DNA of 64,000 bases from Spongiactinospora rosea (GTDB lineage: Bacteria; Actinomycetota; Actinomycetes; Streptosporangiales; Streptosporangiaceae). The position numbers were made by a program, and so were the translations under genes. Shown piece after piece: positions 36,789-43,958 of the stretch; position 1 is the first letter of the stretch; each line of letters begins with the position of its first letter. The DNA is taken from assembly GCF_003315795.1 (NCBI RefSeq), contig NZ_QMEY01000002.1, forward strand, positions 310,001 through 374,000. The letters are read 5' to 3'. The notes beneath the pieces are model-generated. The model made no database searches. It saw only the letters and a program-made list of their open reading frames with translations, and had not been told where the DNA came from.

Positions 36789-37061
36789 ATGTGGGATCAC
36801 CTCGCCCGCCTGCACTCGGGCTTCCTGGCCGACATCATCGCCGAGGAGTTCGGCGAGGCCGTACAGGCGTACATCGGCGTCACTGGCCGAAACCCCCGCA
36901 AAGGCGTCTACGGCACTCGCGAGGACGTACAGAAGGAACTCGCCGACGTGATCGTCACTGCGGGAATCGCCATGATCGCCGTAGCCGGAGGCAATGCCGA
37001 GGACGCCCGCACACACCTCGAAGAGCGCCTCAACGTCGTCACCGAACGCGTCGGCGGGTGA
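36789..37061 (+). CDS. MazG-like family protein
   Basis: 90 aa with the MazG-type EExxE and DE/LADV pattern: ADIIAEEFGEAVQAYIGVTGRNPRKGVYGTREDVQKELADVIVTAGIAM. Family members hydrolyse aberrant NTPs. Shorter than most actinomycete MazG-like proteins, as the N-terminal helix is missing, so it may be trimmed. Convergent with the erm gene. Confidence 0.75.
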   Translation: MWDHLARLHSGFLADIIAEEFGEAVQAYIGVTGRNPRKGVYGTREDVQKELADVIVTAGIAMIAVAGGNAEDARTHLEERLNVVTERVGG

Positions 37062-37098
37062 GCCTCAAAACGCACGCCCACCAGGCTCGGTGCCGGGG

Positions 37099-37128
37099 CC
37101 CGGCGGCTCGCTGGGGCGAGCCGCCGGG
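37099..37128. terminator. Bidirectional terminator
   Basis: 13-bp perfect stem (37099-37111 with 37116-37128), loop TGGG, between the convergent MazG-like (+) and erm (-) genes. Confidence 0.8.
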
Positions 37129-37132
37129 GCGG

Positions 37133-37957
37133 TCAGCGGCACAGGCGCCGCCACAAGGTGATCCATTGGCCGGGGTGGACGTGGCCCACGACGGTGTCGC
37201 GGGCCACTCCGGCCGCTTCGAGTGCCGCGTCCACGCCGGAGTAGCGGCGTTTCAGCGACGCGCGTACCGAGCCGCCCACCCCGCCGAAGCCCAGCTCGAC
37301 GAGTTCCTGATAGGAACGGCGGTCGCCCACCAGCGGCTCGGGCCTGCGCTCGATGCGCAGGATCGCCGAATCGACGGCGGGCACCGGGCGAAAGCTCTCC
37401 CGGCCCACCGTGTCGCCGAGCTTCCAGTCGAACCACGGCCACGACTCCACCGTGACCAGGCTCCACCGGCCGTAGTCGCCGGTGCGCTTGCGCGCGTACT
37501 CCAGCTGCGTCAGCAGCGTCGCCGACGTCAGCTCCGGCGCCCGCAGGCACCAGTCCACGATCTTGGAGGTCACCCCGTACGGGATGTTCCCCACGACCGC
37601 GAACGGCTCGCGCGGCGACCGCGCCGCCGTGAAGTCGCCCCTGACCACCTCGATCCGGGGATCGGTACGCGTGCGCGAGGCCAGCCGCCCGGCCAGCCTC
37701 GGGTCGATCTCATGACCGACCACCCGCGCGCCCGCCTCGGCCAGCGCGAAGGTCAGCACGCCCTCGCCCGGCCCCGGTTCCAAGACCAGCCCTTCGGGCG
37801 CGGCGGCCTTGACCATCAGCTCGACGGCATGCCGATCGACCAGGAAATTCTGTGAGAACGTACGCCGCGCCCGATCCACGGACGAGCGGCCGCCACCACG
37901 GTTCCTGGCGTTCTTCTGGGTGTGTGAATAGTTTCCGTGCGCGTAGTTCTGCGCCAC
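37133..37957 (-). CDS. erm: 23S rRNA adenine-N6 methyltransferase (Erm family)
   Basis: 274-aa Erm/KsgA-type methyltransferase. Basic N-terminus; RRTFSQNFLVDRHAV; SAM motif LEPGPGEGVLT (residues about 59-69); EIDPRLAGRL; catalytic NIPY (124-127); DWKLGDTVGRESFRPVPAVDSAIL. Erm enzymes methylate A2058 of 23S rRNA and protect against macrolides, lincosamides and streptogramin B. GTG start at 37957, 6 bp after an AAAGGGC ribosome site that can be locked in a hairpin. Lying beside a modular PKS operon it may be self-resistance; the target of the product is not otherwise known. Confidence 0.93.
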   Translation of the reverse strand: MAQNYAHGNYSHTQKNARNRGGGRSSVDRARRTFSQNFLVDRHAVELMVKAAAPEGLVLEPGPGEGVLTFALAEAGARVVGHEIDPRLAGRLASRTRTDPRIEVVRGDFTAARSPREPFAVVGNIPYGVTSKIVDWCLRAPELTSATLLTQLEYARKRTGDYGRWSLVTVESWPWFDWKLGDTVGRESFRPVPAVDSAILRIERRPEPLVGDRRSYQELVELGFGGVGGSVRASLKRRYSGVDAALEAAGVARDTVVGHVHPGQWITLWRRLCR

Positions 37958-37963
37958 AGCACT

Positions 37964-38003
37964 GCCCTTTCGGGTCCTTGAGCACGAATGTGTCTCAAAG
38001 GGC
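37964..38003 (-). promoter_or_regulatory. Putative erm translational attenuator
   Basis: A 7-bp inverted repeat (37964-37970 with 37997-38003) pairs the erm ribosome site AAAGGGC with an upstream GCCCTTT. An alternative helix (37976-37982 with 37994-38000) uses part of the same upstream strand, so the two are mutually exclusive. With the leader peptide upstream, this is the layout of drug-induced erm attenuation. Confidence 0.5.
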
Positions 38004-38029
38004 CCTGGGCGCGCGCGGACGCCGTCAGG

Positions 38030-38098
38030 TCATCGCGTCCGCTGACGAGCCAGAGCCCGGCTGTGGCGGATCCGCGTGTAGATCTGCAGGTGTGCCAT
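38030..38098 (-). CDS. Putative 22-aa erm leader peptide
   Basis: ATG 38098 to TGA encodes MAHLQIYTRIRHSRALARQR plus TR, 72 bp before the erm start. It contains R-I-R (residues 9-11) and two further R-x-R triplets. R/K-x-R/K is the known macrolide-dependent ribosome stalling motif of leaders such as ErmDL (MRLR). A weak GGTGGG site precedes it, or the mRNA may start at its ATG. Not tested; short ORFs occur by chance. Confidence 0.5.
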   Translation of the reverse strand: MAHLQIYTRIRHSRALARQRTR

Positions 38099-38105
38099 GC
38101 CCACC

Positions 38106-38135
38106 ACGCTAGCCAGCGCGCCGGCGACTACGCAA
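38106..38135 (-). promoter_or_regulatory. Candidate erm promoter
   Basis: On the minus strand TTGCGT (38135-38130), 18-bp spacer, TAGCGT (38111-38106). Transcription would begin at about 38099, right at the leader ATG, so the leader mRNA may be leaderless. An AT-richer TAAATA lies just upstream. Confidence 0.4.
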
Positions 38136-38154
38136 CGTATTTACCGCCCGACCC

Positions 38155-38412
38155 TCAGCGGCCGGGAACAGGCGGGACCGGTGGGGTGTGGGGTGGCGGC
38201 CAAGGGGACGGGGGCGTCGTGACCCAGGCGGGTGGCCGTCCTCTGGCCGGTACGGCGGGCGGTCGTGCAGAGGGTGGGGTGGGCGGGATTTCCCCTGCTT
38301 GTGCGGGTGGTGGTGGGGTGGCGGCGTTGAGGGTGAGTGCGCAGATCAGGGCACAGATCTCCTCAGGCGTGGGGTCCCCGGCCACGATCCGGATCTCCGG
38401 TTCCCCACTCAT
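38155..38412 (-). CDS. Acyl-CoA carboxylase epsilon subunit (AccE-like)
   Basis: 85 aa: N-terminal EIRIVAGDPTPEEICALICAL is the conserved epsilon-subunit core; the rest is a Pro/Ala-rich tail. Actinomycete epsilon subunits stabilise the acyl-CoA carboxylase carboxyltransferase complex. Overlaps the carboxyltransferase by ATGA (38409-38412). Last gene of the minus operon starting at 43194. Confidence 0.88.
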   Translation of the reverse strand: MSGEPEIRIVAGDPTPEEICALICALTLNAATPPPPAQAGEIPPTPPSARPPAVPARGRPPAWVTTPPSPWPPPHTPPVPPVPGR

Positions 38413-40448
38413 GCGGGGGGGTTGCCGTGTTTGCGGTATGGGGCCGGGATGTGTTTGGCGCGGAGGAGGGAGAGGGCTCGGGTGAGGGTGGGGCGGGTGG
38501 TGGTGGGGTCGATGACGTCGTCGACGAGGCCGCGTTCGGCGGCGTAGTACGGGTGCATGAAGGTGCGTTGGTATTCCTCGACGCGGATGGCCCGCTGGCG
38601 GTCCGGGTCGGGGGCGGCGGCGATGTCCTTGCGGAAGATGACGTTGGCCGCGCCCTCCGCGCCCATCACGGCGATCTCGTTGGTGGGCCAGGCGTACGAC
38701 AGGTCGGCGCCGATCGAGCGGGAGTCCATCACGATGTACGCCCCGCCGTACGCCTTGCGGACGATGACCTGGATGCGCGGGACGCTCGCCGCACAGTACG
38801 CGTACAGCAGCTTGGCCCCGTGCCGGATGATGCCGCCGTGCTCCTGGTCGGTGCCCGGCAGGAAGCCCGGGACGTCGACCAGGCTGACGAGGGGGATGTT
38901 GAACGCATCGCACATCTGGATGAAGCGGGCGCCCTTCTCCGACGCCTTGATGTCGAGCACGCCCGCCAGGTGCCGGGGCTGGTTGGCGACGATGCCGGTC
39001 ACGTGGCCGTCGAAGCGGGCCAGGCCGCAGATGAGGTTGGGCGCCCAGCCCTCGTGGAACTCGAAGAACTCCCCGTCGTCCACGATCTCGGCGATGACCT
39101 CGGCCATGTCGTAGCTCTGGGCCGGGTCCGTGGGCACCAGGTCGAGCAGTACGTCGTTGCGCCGGTCCGGCGGGTCGGCGGCCGGGACGGACGGCGGTAG
39201 TTCCTGGTTGCTGGCCGGTAGCAGGGACAGCAGGTAGCGGACGTCGTTCAGGCAGGTCCGTTCGTCGTCGTAGACGAACCCGGCGACCCCGGTGCGGGTG
39301 CCGTGCACCTCCGCGCCGCCCAGCGCGTCGTGGGTGATGTCCTCGCCGGTGACGGCCCGTACGACGTCCGGGCCGGTGACGAACATCTGGGAGGTGCCGT
39401 TCACCATGAAGACGAAGTCGGTGAGCGCGGGCGAGTAGGCCGCGCCGCCCGCGCACGGGCCGAGCATGACGCTGATCTGCGGGATGACACCCGACATGCG
39501 CACATTGCGCTGGAAGATGCCGCCGTACCCGGCCAGTGCGGTGACGCCCTCCTGGATGCGCGCGCCCGCGCCGTCGTTGAGGCTGATCAGCGGGACCTTG
39601 GCGGCGGCGGCGAGGTCCATCACCTTGTGGATCTTCTCGGCGTGGGCCGCGCCGAGCGCGCCGCCGAAGATGCGGAAGTCGTGGGCGTACACCATCACCT
39701 CGCGCCCGTGGACGCGGCCCCAGCCGGCGACGACCCCGTCGGTGTGCGGGCGGCGGCGTTCCAGGCCGAAGCCGGTGGCCTGGTGCCTGCGCAGCGCCTC
39801 GACCTCCATGAACGTGCCGGGGTCGAGCAGGATGTCCAGGCGTTCCCTGACGGTCAGCTTGCCCTTGGCGTGCTGCCGTTCGGTGGCGGCGGGGTCGGGG
39901 CCGCGGTGGACGCTCTCGCGTACCAGTTCCAGTTCGGTGACCCGCTCACGCATGCCCTCGCGCGGCAGTTCGTCCACCGTGGTGGGCACGCGTTCGCCGG
40001 GCGCGACTCTCTTCATCGCATCTCCTGTCTTCAACAGCTTGTGGAAGGCCGCGGTGCCGTCCTCGAAGACCATGTCGAATCCGGCGGTCACGAGTTCTTC
40101 CACGTAGCTCGCGCCGTTGATGCCGAGCTTGCCGCCGATCACCACGGGCAGCTCCTCCAGCTCGGCGACGGTCCGGAGCTTCTTGATCAGGCGGATCCCG
40201 TCCTGGTAGCCGTGGCCGTTGACGCTGCTGGTGACCAGCAGGTCGGGGCGGCGGCGCAGGCACTGCTCGATCAGTTCCTCATCCGGTACGCACGGCCCCA
40301 GGTTGGTCACCTCGAAGCCCGCCTCCTCCAGCAGCAACTGCAGGAAGACCAGGTTCCAGGTGTGCGCGTCGGAGGCGAAGGTGGTGACGATCGCCGTACG
40401 CGTGGAACCGTCCGGCGGGCGTGCGCGGCCCGCCGGTTCGATGCTCAT
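38409..40448 (-). CDS. B12-binding domain fused to acyl-CoA carboxyltransferase
   Basis: 679 aa. Residues about 15-140 resemble the glutamate mutase small subunit: DAHTWN (Asp27, His29; the usual DxHxxG Gly is Asn32), LVTSSVNGHG, PVVIGGKLGI. Residues about 165-679 are a PccB-type beta carboxyltransferase (KGKLTVRERLDILLDPGTF, AHDFRIFGGALG, NDGAGARIQEGV, GPCAGGAAYSPALTDF, DVPGFLPGTDQEHGGIIRHG), making methylmalonyl-CoA or a similar unit. An internal ATG at 40016 (M145) has a good AGGAG 5 bp upstream, so a free carboxyltransferase may also be made. Overlaps neighbours by ATGA on both sides. Confidence 0.88.
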   Translation of the reverse strand: MSIEPAGRARPPDGSTRTAIVTTFASDAHTWNLVFLQLLLEEAGFEVTNLGPCVPDEELIEQCLRRRPDLLVTSSVNGHGYQDGIRLIKKLRTVAELEELPVVIGGKLGINGASYVEELVTAGFDMVFEDGTAAFHKLLKTGDAMKRVAPGERVPTTVDELPREGMRERVTELELVRESVHRGPDPAATERQHAKGKLTVRERLDILLDPGTFMEVEALRRHQATGFGLERRRPHTDGVVAGWGRVHGREVMVYAHDFRIFGGALGAAHAEKIHKVMDLAAAAKVPLISLNDGAGARIQEGVTALAGYGGIFQRNVRMSGVIPQISVMLGPCAGGAAYSPALTDFVFMVNGTSQMFVTGPDVVRAVTGEDITHDALGGAEVHGTRTGVAGFVYDDERTCLNDVRYLLSLLPASNQELPPSVPAADPPDRRNDVLLDLVPTDPAQSYDMAEVIAEIVDDGEFFEFHEGWAPNLICGLARFDGHVTGIVANQPRHLAGVLDIKASEKGARFIQMCDAFNIPLVSLVDVPGFLPGTDQEHGGIIRHGAKLLYAYCAASVPRIQVIVRKAYGGAYIVMDSRSIGADLSYAWPTNEIAVMGAEGAANVIFRKDIAAAPDPDRQRAIRVEEYQRTFMHPYYAAERGLVDDVIDPTTTRPTLTRALSLLRAKHIPAPYRKHGNPPA

Positions 40449-41677
40449 CCGCCCCCCTGCCGGACACGGTGGTGGCCGAGCCGGGACGCCGACACCACCG
40501 CGCCGCCGCGTACCGCCACCTCCACCGGCGCGGGCCGCCCCAGGAACATGAGCAGGCTGGAGGTGACGCCGTACGCGCCGGTGTTGGGGATCGCGATGAT
40601 GTCGCCGGGCTCGACCGGCGGCATCTCGACCTCCCGGCCGATCACGTCGCCGGGCGTGCACAGCGGCCCGACGATCGTGGCGGTCCCGGCGGAGGGCCCG
40701 CCGGGGTGGGAGAGTCCCACCGACGGCGGCAGCAGGCGGCCCAGGCCGGACATGCCGCCGAAGGCGTTGATGCCCGCGTCCACGATGACGAACGTCCGGC
40801 CCCTGCTCCGCTTGACGTTGACGACCTGGCAGATCAGCTCGCCGCAGTCGGCCACCAGGTGCCGCCCCGACTCCACCGCGATCTCCGGCGAGCCGTCCCT
40901 CCAGTGCGGCATGTGGACGTCGAGCGCGCGTTCCAGCTCGTCACGCAGCTTGGGGTAGGCGGGCCGCTCCCCGGGGTTCGCGTACGGGGCGCCGAAGCCG
41001 CCGCCGATGTCCAGCAGCTCGATCGGCAGGCCGGTCTCCTCGCGCAGCCGCGCCGCGCCCGCGATGGTGTGCCGGAACTCCGCGATCAGGCTCTCCTCGT
41101 CGCGGGCGTTGCTCAGCGGGAAGAAGTGCGCCCCCGCGAGGCGGACCCCGGGGACGTCGCGCAGCTCGGGAAGCTCAGCGGCCAGGGTCTCGGCGTCGAA
41201 GCCGAACTGGGACGGGGTGCCGGTCATCCTGATGCTGGTGGTGGCCGCGGCGGAGGCGCTGTTGACGCGCAGCAGGCAGTTCGCCACCACGCCGTGCTGC
41301 GCCGCCACCGCGCCGATCCGGCGCAGGTCGCCGGCGGACTCCACGGAGAACGTGCGCACCCCCAGGCCGATGGCCTCGCGCAGTTCGGCCGTGGTCTTGC
41401 CGGGGCCGGTGTAGAGGCAGTCGCCGCCGGAGAACCCGGCGTCGAGCACCGCGGCCAGCTCGCCGGTGGAGCTGATCTCGGTACGGCACGGCGGCCCGTC
41501 GCCCTCGCGCATGGCGCGCAGCACGTCGGGGTGCGGGTTGGCCTTGACGGCGTAGTAGATCGCGACCTGGCCGGGCAGCGCGGCGCGCAGGTCGCGCCGG
41601 GCGGCGGCGATCCGGTCGAGGTCATAGACGTAGAGCGGGGTGCCGTACTCTTCGGCCAGCTCGGCGCGCTCGATCAT
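40445..41677 (-). CDS. PLP-dependent decarboxylase (DAP/Orn decarboxylase fold, BtrK-like)
   Basis: 410-aa fold-III PLP enzyme. Residues: YAVKANPHPDVLRAM (PLP Lys), HFFPLSNA in place of the usual HxGS, DIGGGFGAPY, ESGRHLVADCGEL, and NTGAYG near the C-terminus. Among relatives are BtrK-type enzymes that decarboxylate an amino acid bound to a carrier protein. With the upstream AMP-ligase and the discrete ACP this forms a ligase-ACP-decarboxylase trio, suggesting an aminoacyl starter. ATGA overlaps both neighbours. Confidence 0.88.
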   Translation of the reverse strand: MIERAELAEEYGTPLYVYDLDRIAAARRDLRAALPGQVAIYYAVKANPHPDVLRAMREGDGPPCRTEISSTGELAAVLDAGFSGGDCLYTGPGKTTAELREAIGLGVRTFSVESAGDLRRIGAVAAQHGVVANCLLRVNSASAAATTSIRMTGTPSQFGFDAETLAAELPELRDVPGVRLAGAHFFPLSNARDEESLIAEFRHTIAGAARLREETGLPIELLDIGGGFGAPYANPGERPAYPKLRDELERALDVHMPHWRDGSPEIAVESGRHLVADCGELICQVVNVKRSRGRTFVIVDAGINAFGGMSGLGRLLPPSVGLSHPGGPSAGTATIVGPLCTPGDVIGREVEMPPVEPGDIIAIPNTGAYGVTSSLLMFLGRPAPVEVAVRGGAVVSASRLGHHRVRQGGG

Positions 41678-43194
41678 CGGGCACCGCCGTCGATCAGCGC
41701 GGCGAGCTCGGCCCTGGCGTTCTTGCCGTGCAGCGACAGCGGCAGTTGCTCGAAGGTGTGGCAGGTGGCGGGCACCTTGGCCGGTTCCAGCCGACGGGCC
41801 AGTTCGCGCAGTACGGTGTGCGGGGCGAGGTCGGTCTCCACGCACAGCGCGAGGTCGCGGCCGCCGTTCGGTGGCAGCGCGGCGGCGGCGCGTACGCCGG
41901 GCAGGTCCATCGCGGCGGCCTCGATCTCGACCGTGCTCATCCTGATCCCCTTGCGTTTGAACATGTCGTCGCGGCGGCCCTCGAAGTAGAGGTAGCCGTC
42001 GTCGTCCAGCCAGCCGTAGTCGCCGGTGTGCAGGCGCGGTTCGCCGGTGGCCGGGTCGGCGCGGAAGGAGCGGGCGGTCATCTCCGGGTTGCGCCAGTAG
42101 CCGGGCATGACGTGCGGGCCGGTGGCGACGATCTCGCCGACCTCGCCGGTGGGCACCGGCTCGCCCGCGTCGCCGAGGATGAGCACCCGGGTGCCGGGCA
42201 GCGGGCGGCCGACCGCGCGGGGGCGTTCCCGGTCCTCCTCGGGCGGCATGATCGAGATGCGTTTGCACTCGGTCTGCCCGAACTGCCGGACCACCCGCAC
42301 GCCGGGGAACGCGGCGCGCAGCGCGTCGATCGTGGACTGCGGCAGCGCGGCCCCGGTGTTGGTGAACAGCCGGACCGGCGGCGGCGGTTCCTCCTCCCGC
42401 CCCAACAGCGTGATGATCATGGCGGCCAGCGACGGCACGATCGGTACGACGGTCGCGCCGCACTCGCGCATCAGCTTGAGCAGCAGCAGGTCCGACTCGC
42501 CGTCGGCGAGCACGATCTGCGAGCGGGACGCGCAGGTCATCAGCACCTTGTAGAGGCCGTAGTCCCACGACAGCGGGAACCGGCAGAACACCACGTCGTC
42601 GGCGCGGTAGCCCAGCTCGCTCGTGATCGCCTCGGTGGCGAACAGCACCTGCGCGTGCGGGCACACCACGGCCTTCGGCGCGGCCGTGCTGCCCGAGGTG
42701 TAGATGAGCACGGCGATGGCCCCAGGGTCCAGGCCGGGCGGCGGCTCGGCGCGGGCGGCCTGGGCGGCCAGCGCCTCGACCTCGGCCCAGACCCGCCCGA
42801 TCGGGTGGACGGGGACGTCGCCGAGCCTGGACAGCTCCTCTGCCCTGGCGTCGGCGGCGATGATCAGCCGGGGTTCGGCGTTCTCGATGACCGGGCCGAG
42901 GTGGAACGCCTTCATCGCCGGGTTGATCGGTACGTGGACGCCTCCGGCGCGGGAGGTCCCGTACAGCAGGGCGACGGCCTCGCGCTCACTCGGCAACTGG
43001 ACGAGAACGCGGTCGCCCGGCCGTACGCCGTGGGTCTGGAGCCAGACGGCCGCGGCGTGGCTCAGCTCCCGCAACCGCGCGTAGCTCCACGCCCCTGACG
43101 CGTCGCGGACCGCGGTGCTCGCCGGTCCGGCCGCCGCGGCCTCGTCGAGCAGCGAGTGGATGAAGCGTGCCTCGGTCATCGGGTTTACTCGCAT
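41674..43194 (-). CDS. AMP-dependent acyl/aminoacyl ligase
   Basis: 506-aa ANL-superfamily enzyme: YTSGSTAAPKAV (P-loop), RQFGQTECKRISIM (A5), LHTGDYGWLDDDGYLYFEGRRDDMFKRKG (A7/A8), C-terminal SLHGKNARAEL (catalytic Lys, A10). Activates a carboxylate as the AMP ester and loads it on a carrier, here most likely the divergent ACP. ATG 43179 is an alternative start (neither has a strong ribosome site). First gene of the four-gene operon. Substrate unknown; the PLP decarboxylase next to it argues for an amino acid. Confidence 0.88.
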   Translation of the reverse strand: MRVNPMTEARFIHSLLDEAAAAGPASTAVRDASGAWSYARLRELSHAAAVWLQTHGVRPGDRVLVQLPSEREAVALLYGTSRAGGVHVPINPAMKAFHLGPVIENAEPRLIIAADARAEELSRLGDVPVHPIGRVWAEVEALAAQAARAEPPPGLDPGAIAVLIYTSGSTAAPKAVVCPHAQVLFATEAITSELGYRADDVVFCRFPLSWDYGLYKVLMTCASRSQIVLADGESDLLLLKLMRECGATVVPIVPSLAAMIITLLGREEEPPPPVRLFTNTGAALPQSTIDALRAAFPGVRVVRQFGQTECKRISIMPPEEDRERPRAVGRPLPGTRVLILGDAGEPVPTGEVGEIVATGPHVMPGYWRNPEMTARSFRADPATGEPRLHTGDYGWLDDDGYLYFEGRRDDMFKRKGIRMSTVEIEAAAMDLPGVRAAAALPPNGGRDLALCVETDLAPHTVLRELARRLEPAKVPATCHTFEQLPLSLHGKNARAELAALIDGGAR

Positions 43195-43366
43195 TCTGCA
43201 AATAGAGAATCCCTCACGAAAAGGCTAGGCCCATCCCTTCCGCGACGAAGCCCCTAGTGACCCCATACCCCGGGCCCGTTTTTTCTGGGGTGCGGTCTGG
43301 GGTTATTTCCCGAGGCGCTGCGAGATTATTTTGGGAGGAATACCGGCCGACCCGAGGATCACTCAC
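43195..43366. promoter_or_regulatory. Divergent promoter region, ligase operon / discrete ACP
   Basis: 172 bp. Contains CTAGGGG on the minus strand (43257-43251), a T-run, and paired CTGGGG motifs 12 bp apart at about 43288-43306. The CTAGGGG heptamer recurs upstream of the LuxR gene (43947-43953) and, as TTAGGGG variants, upstream of the FAD monooxygenase. Confidence 0.4.
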
Positions 43367-43639
43367 ATGCTGCCTGCATGGGATGCGCGGTTTGAAGGAA
43401 TCCTGCGCCCTTACCTGCCCTTTCTCGCGCCCGACGAGGCGCTTTCGGCCGATGCCGAGCTGCGCGACCTCGGTCTTGACTCGCTCGGCATCGTCGAACT
43501 GCTGACATCGCTTGAACATGTGTACGAAGCACGCTTCCGCGACGAGCTGCTGACCGTGCAGACGTTTGCGACTCCGGCTCGCCTTTGGCAGGCGCTCTCG
43601 GCCGCGCGCGGCCTACAGTTGGATCACACCGTGGACTGA
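43367..43639 (+). CDS. Discrete acyl carrier protein
   Basis: 90-aa ACP with LGLDSLGIVELLTSLEHVYEARF around the phosphopantetheine Ser. Typical of stand-alone carriers paired with AMP-ligases. ATG 43367 follows GAGG; an upstream TTG (43331) would add 12 residues. Divergent from the ligase-decarboxylase operon, so probably carries the activated amino acid during decarboxylation before transfer to the PKS loading ACP. Confidence 0.88.
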   Translation: MLPAWDARFEGILRPYLPFLAPDEALSADAELRDLGLDSLGIVELLTSLEHVYEARFRDELLTVQTFATPARLWQALSAARGLQLDHTVD

Positions 43640-43652
43640 CCCCTACCGCGAC

Positions 43653-43685
43653 GGCCCGTCCGCCGGCACCCGCCGGGGACGGGCC
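43653..43685 (+). terminator. Terminator after the discrete ACP
   Basis: 9-bp stem (43653-43661 with 43677-43685) plus an inner CCGG/CCGG helix, 14 bp after the ACP stop. Confidence 0.7.
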
Positions 43686-43958
43686 TTCGGCGTGCGGGCA
43701 TAGGTGATTCGACCACCGAACGTGACGGGATATTGACAGAAAGTGATAGGGGACCCCTGATTGAGGGGACCCGCACAGTGGGCCTTGCGGCCTTTTCTGC
43801 CGTCAAATAGCCTGCAGCGGAAGGGGGGTTTCTCCGAACGGGGCCATATCAGACGCGCAGCCCTATGCTTCGCGACCTTAACATTTCATCAATCTGTCAA
43901 ACGGGGAAACATCAACCTTGGCCAAGCGTTGTGCTGTAACAGACAACTAGGGGTATCA
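43686..43958 (+). promoter_or_regulatory. LuxR upstream region with direct repeats
   Basis: 273 bp. Holds a perfect -35-like TTGACA (43733-43738), a direct repeat AGGGGACCC at 43748-43756 and 43764-43772 (16-bp period), and CTAGGGG at 43947-43953 acting as or overlapping the ribosome site. The TTGACA has no good -10 at 17-18 bp. The repeats are candidate operators. Confidence 0.4.

Noticed and set aside
37816..37998. Alternative 60-aa TTG-started frame overlapping the erm start
   Set aside because: No ribosome site, weak start codon, and it overlaps erm in another frame; the 22-aa leader upstream fits erm attenuation better.
38409..43194. Complete VinH/VinI-type glutamate mutase
   Set aside because: Only a small-subunit-like B12 domain is present; no large catalytic subunit was found in the window.
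43761..43958. Longer LuxR N-terminus from ATG 43761
   Set aside because: The extra 66 residues are Arg/Cys-rich and unlike LAL proteins; GTG 43959 has a good ribosome site and places the P-loop correctly.
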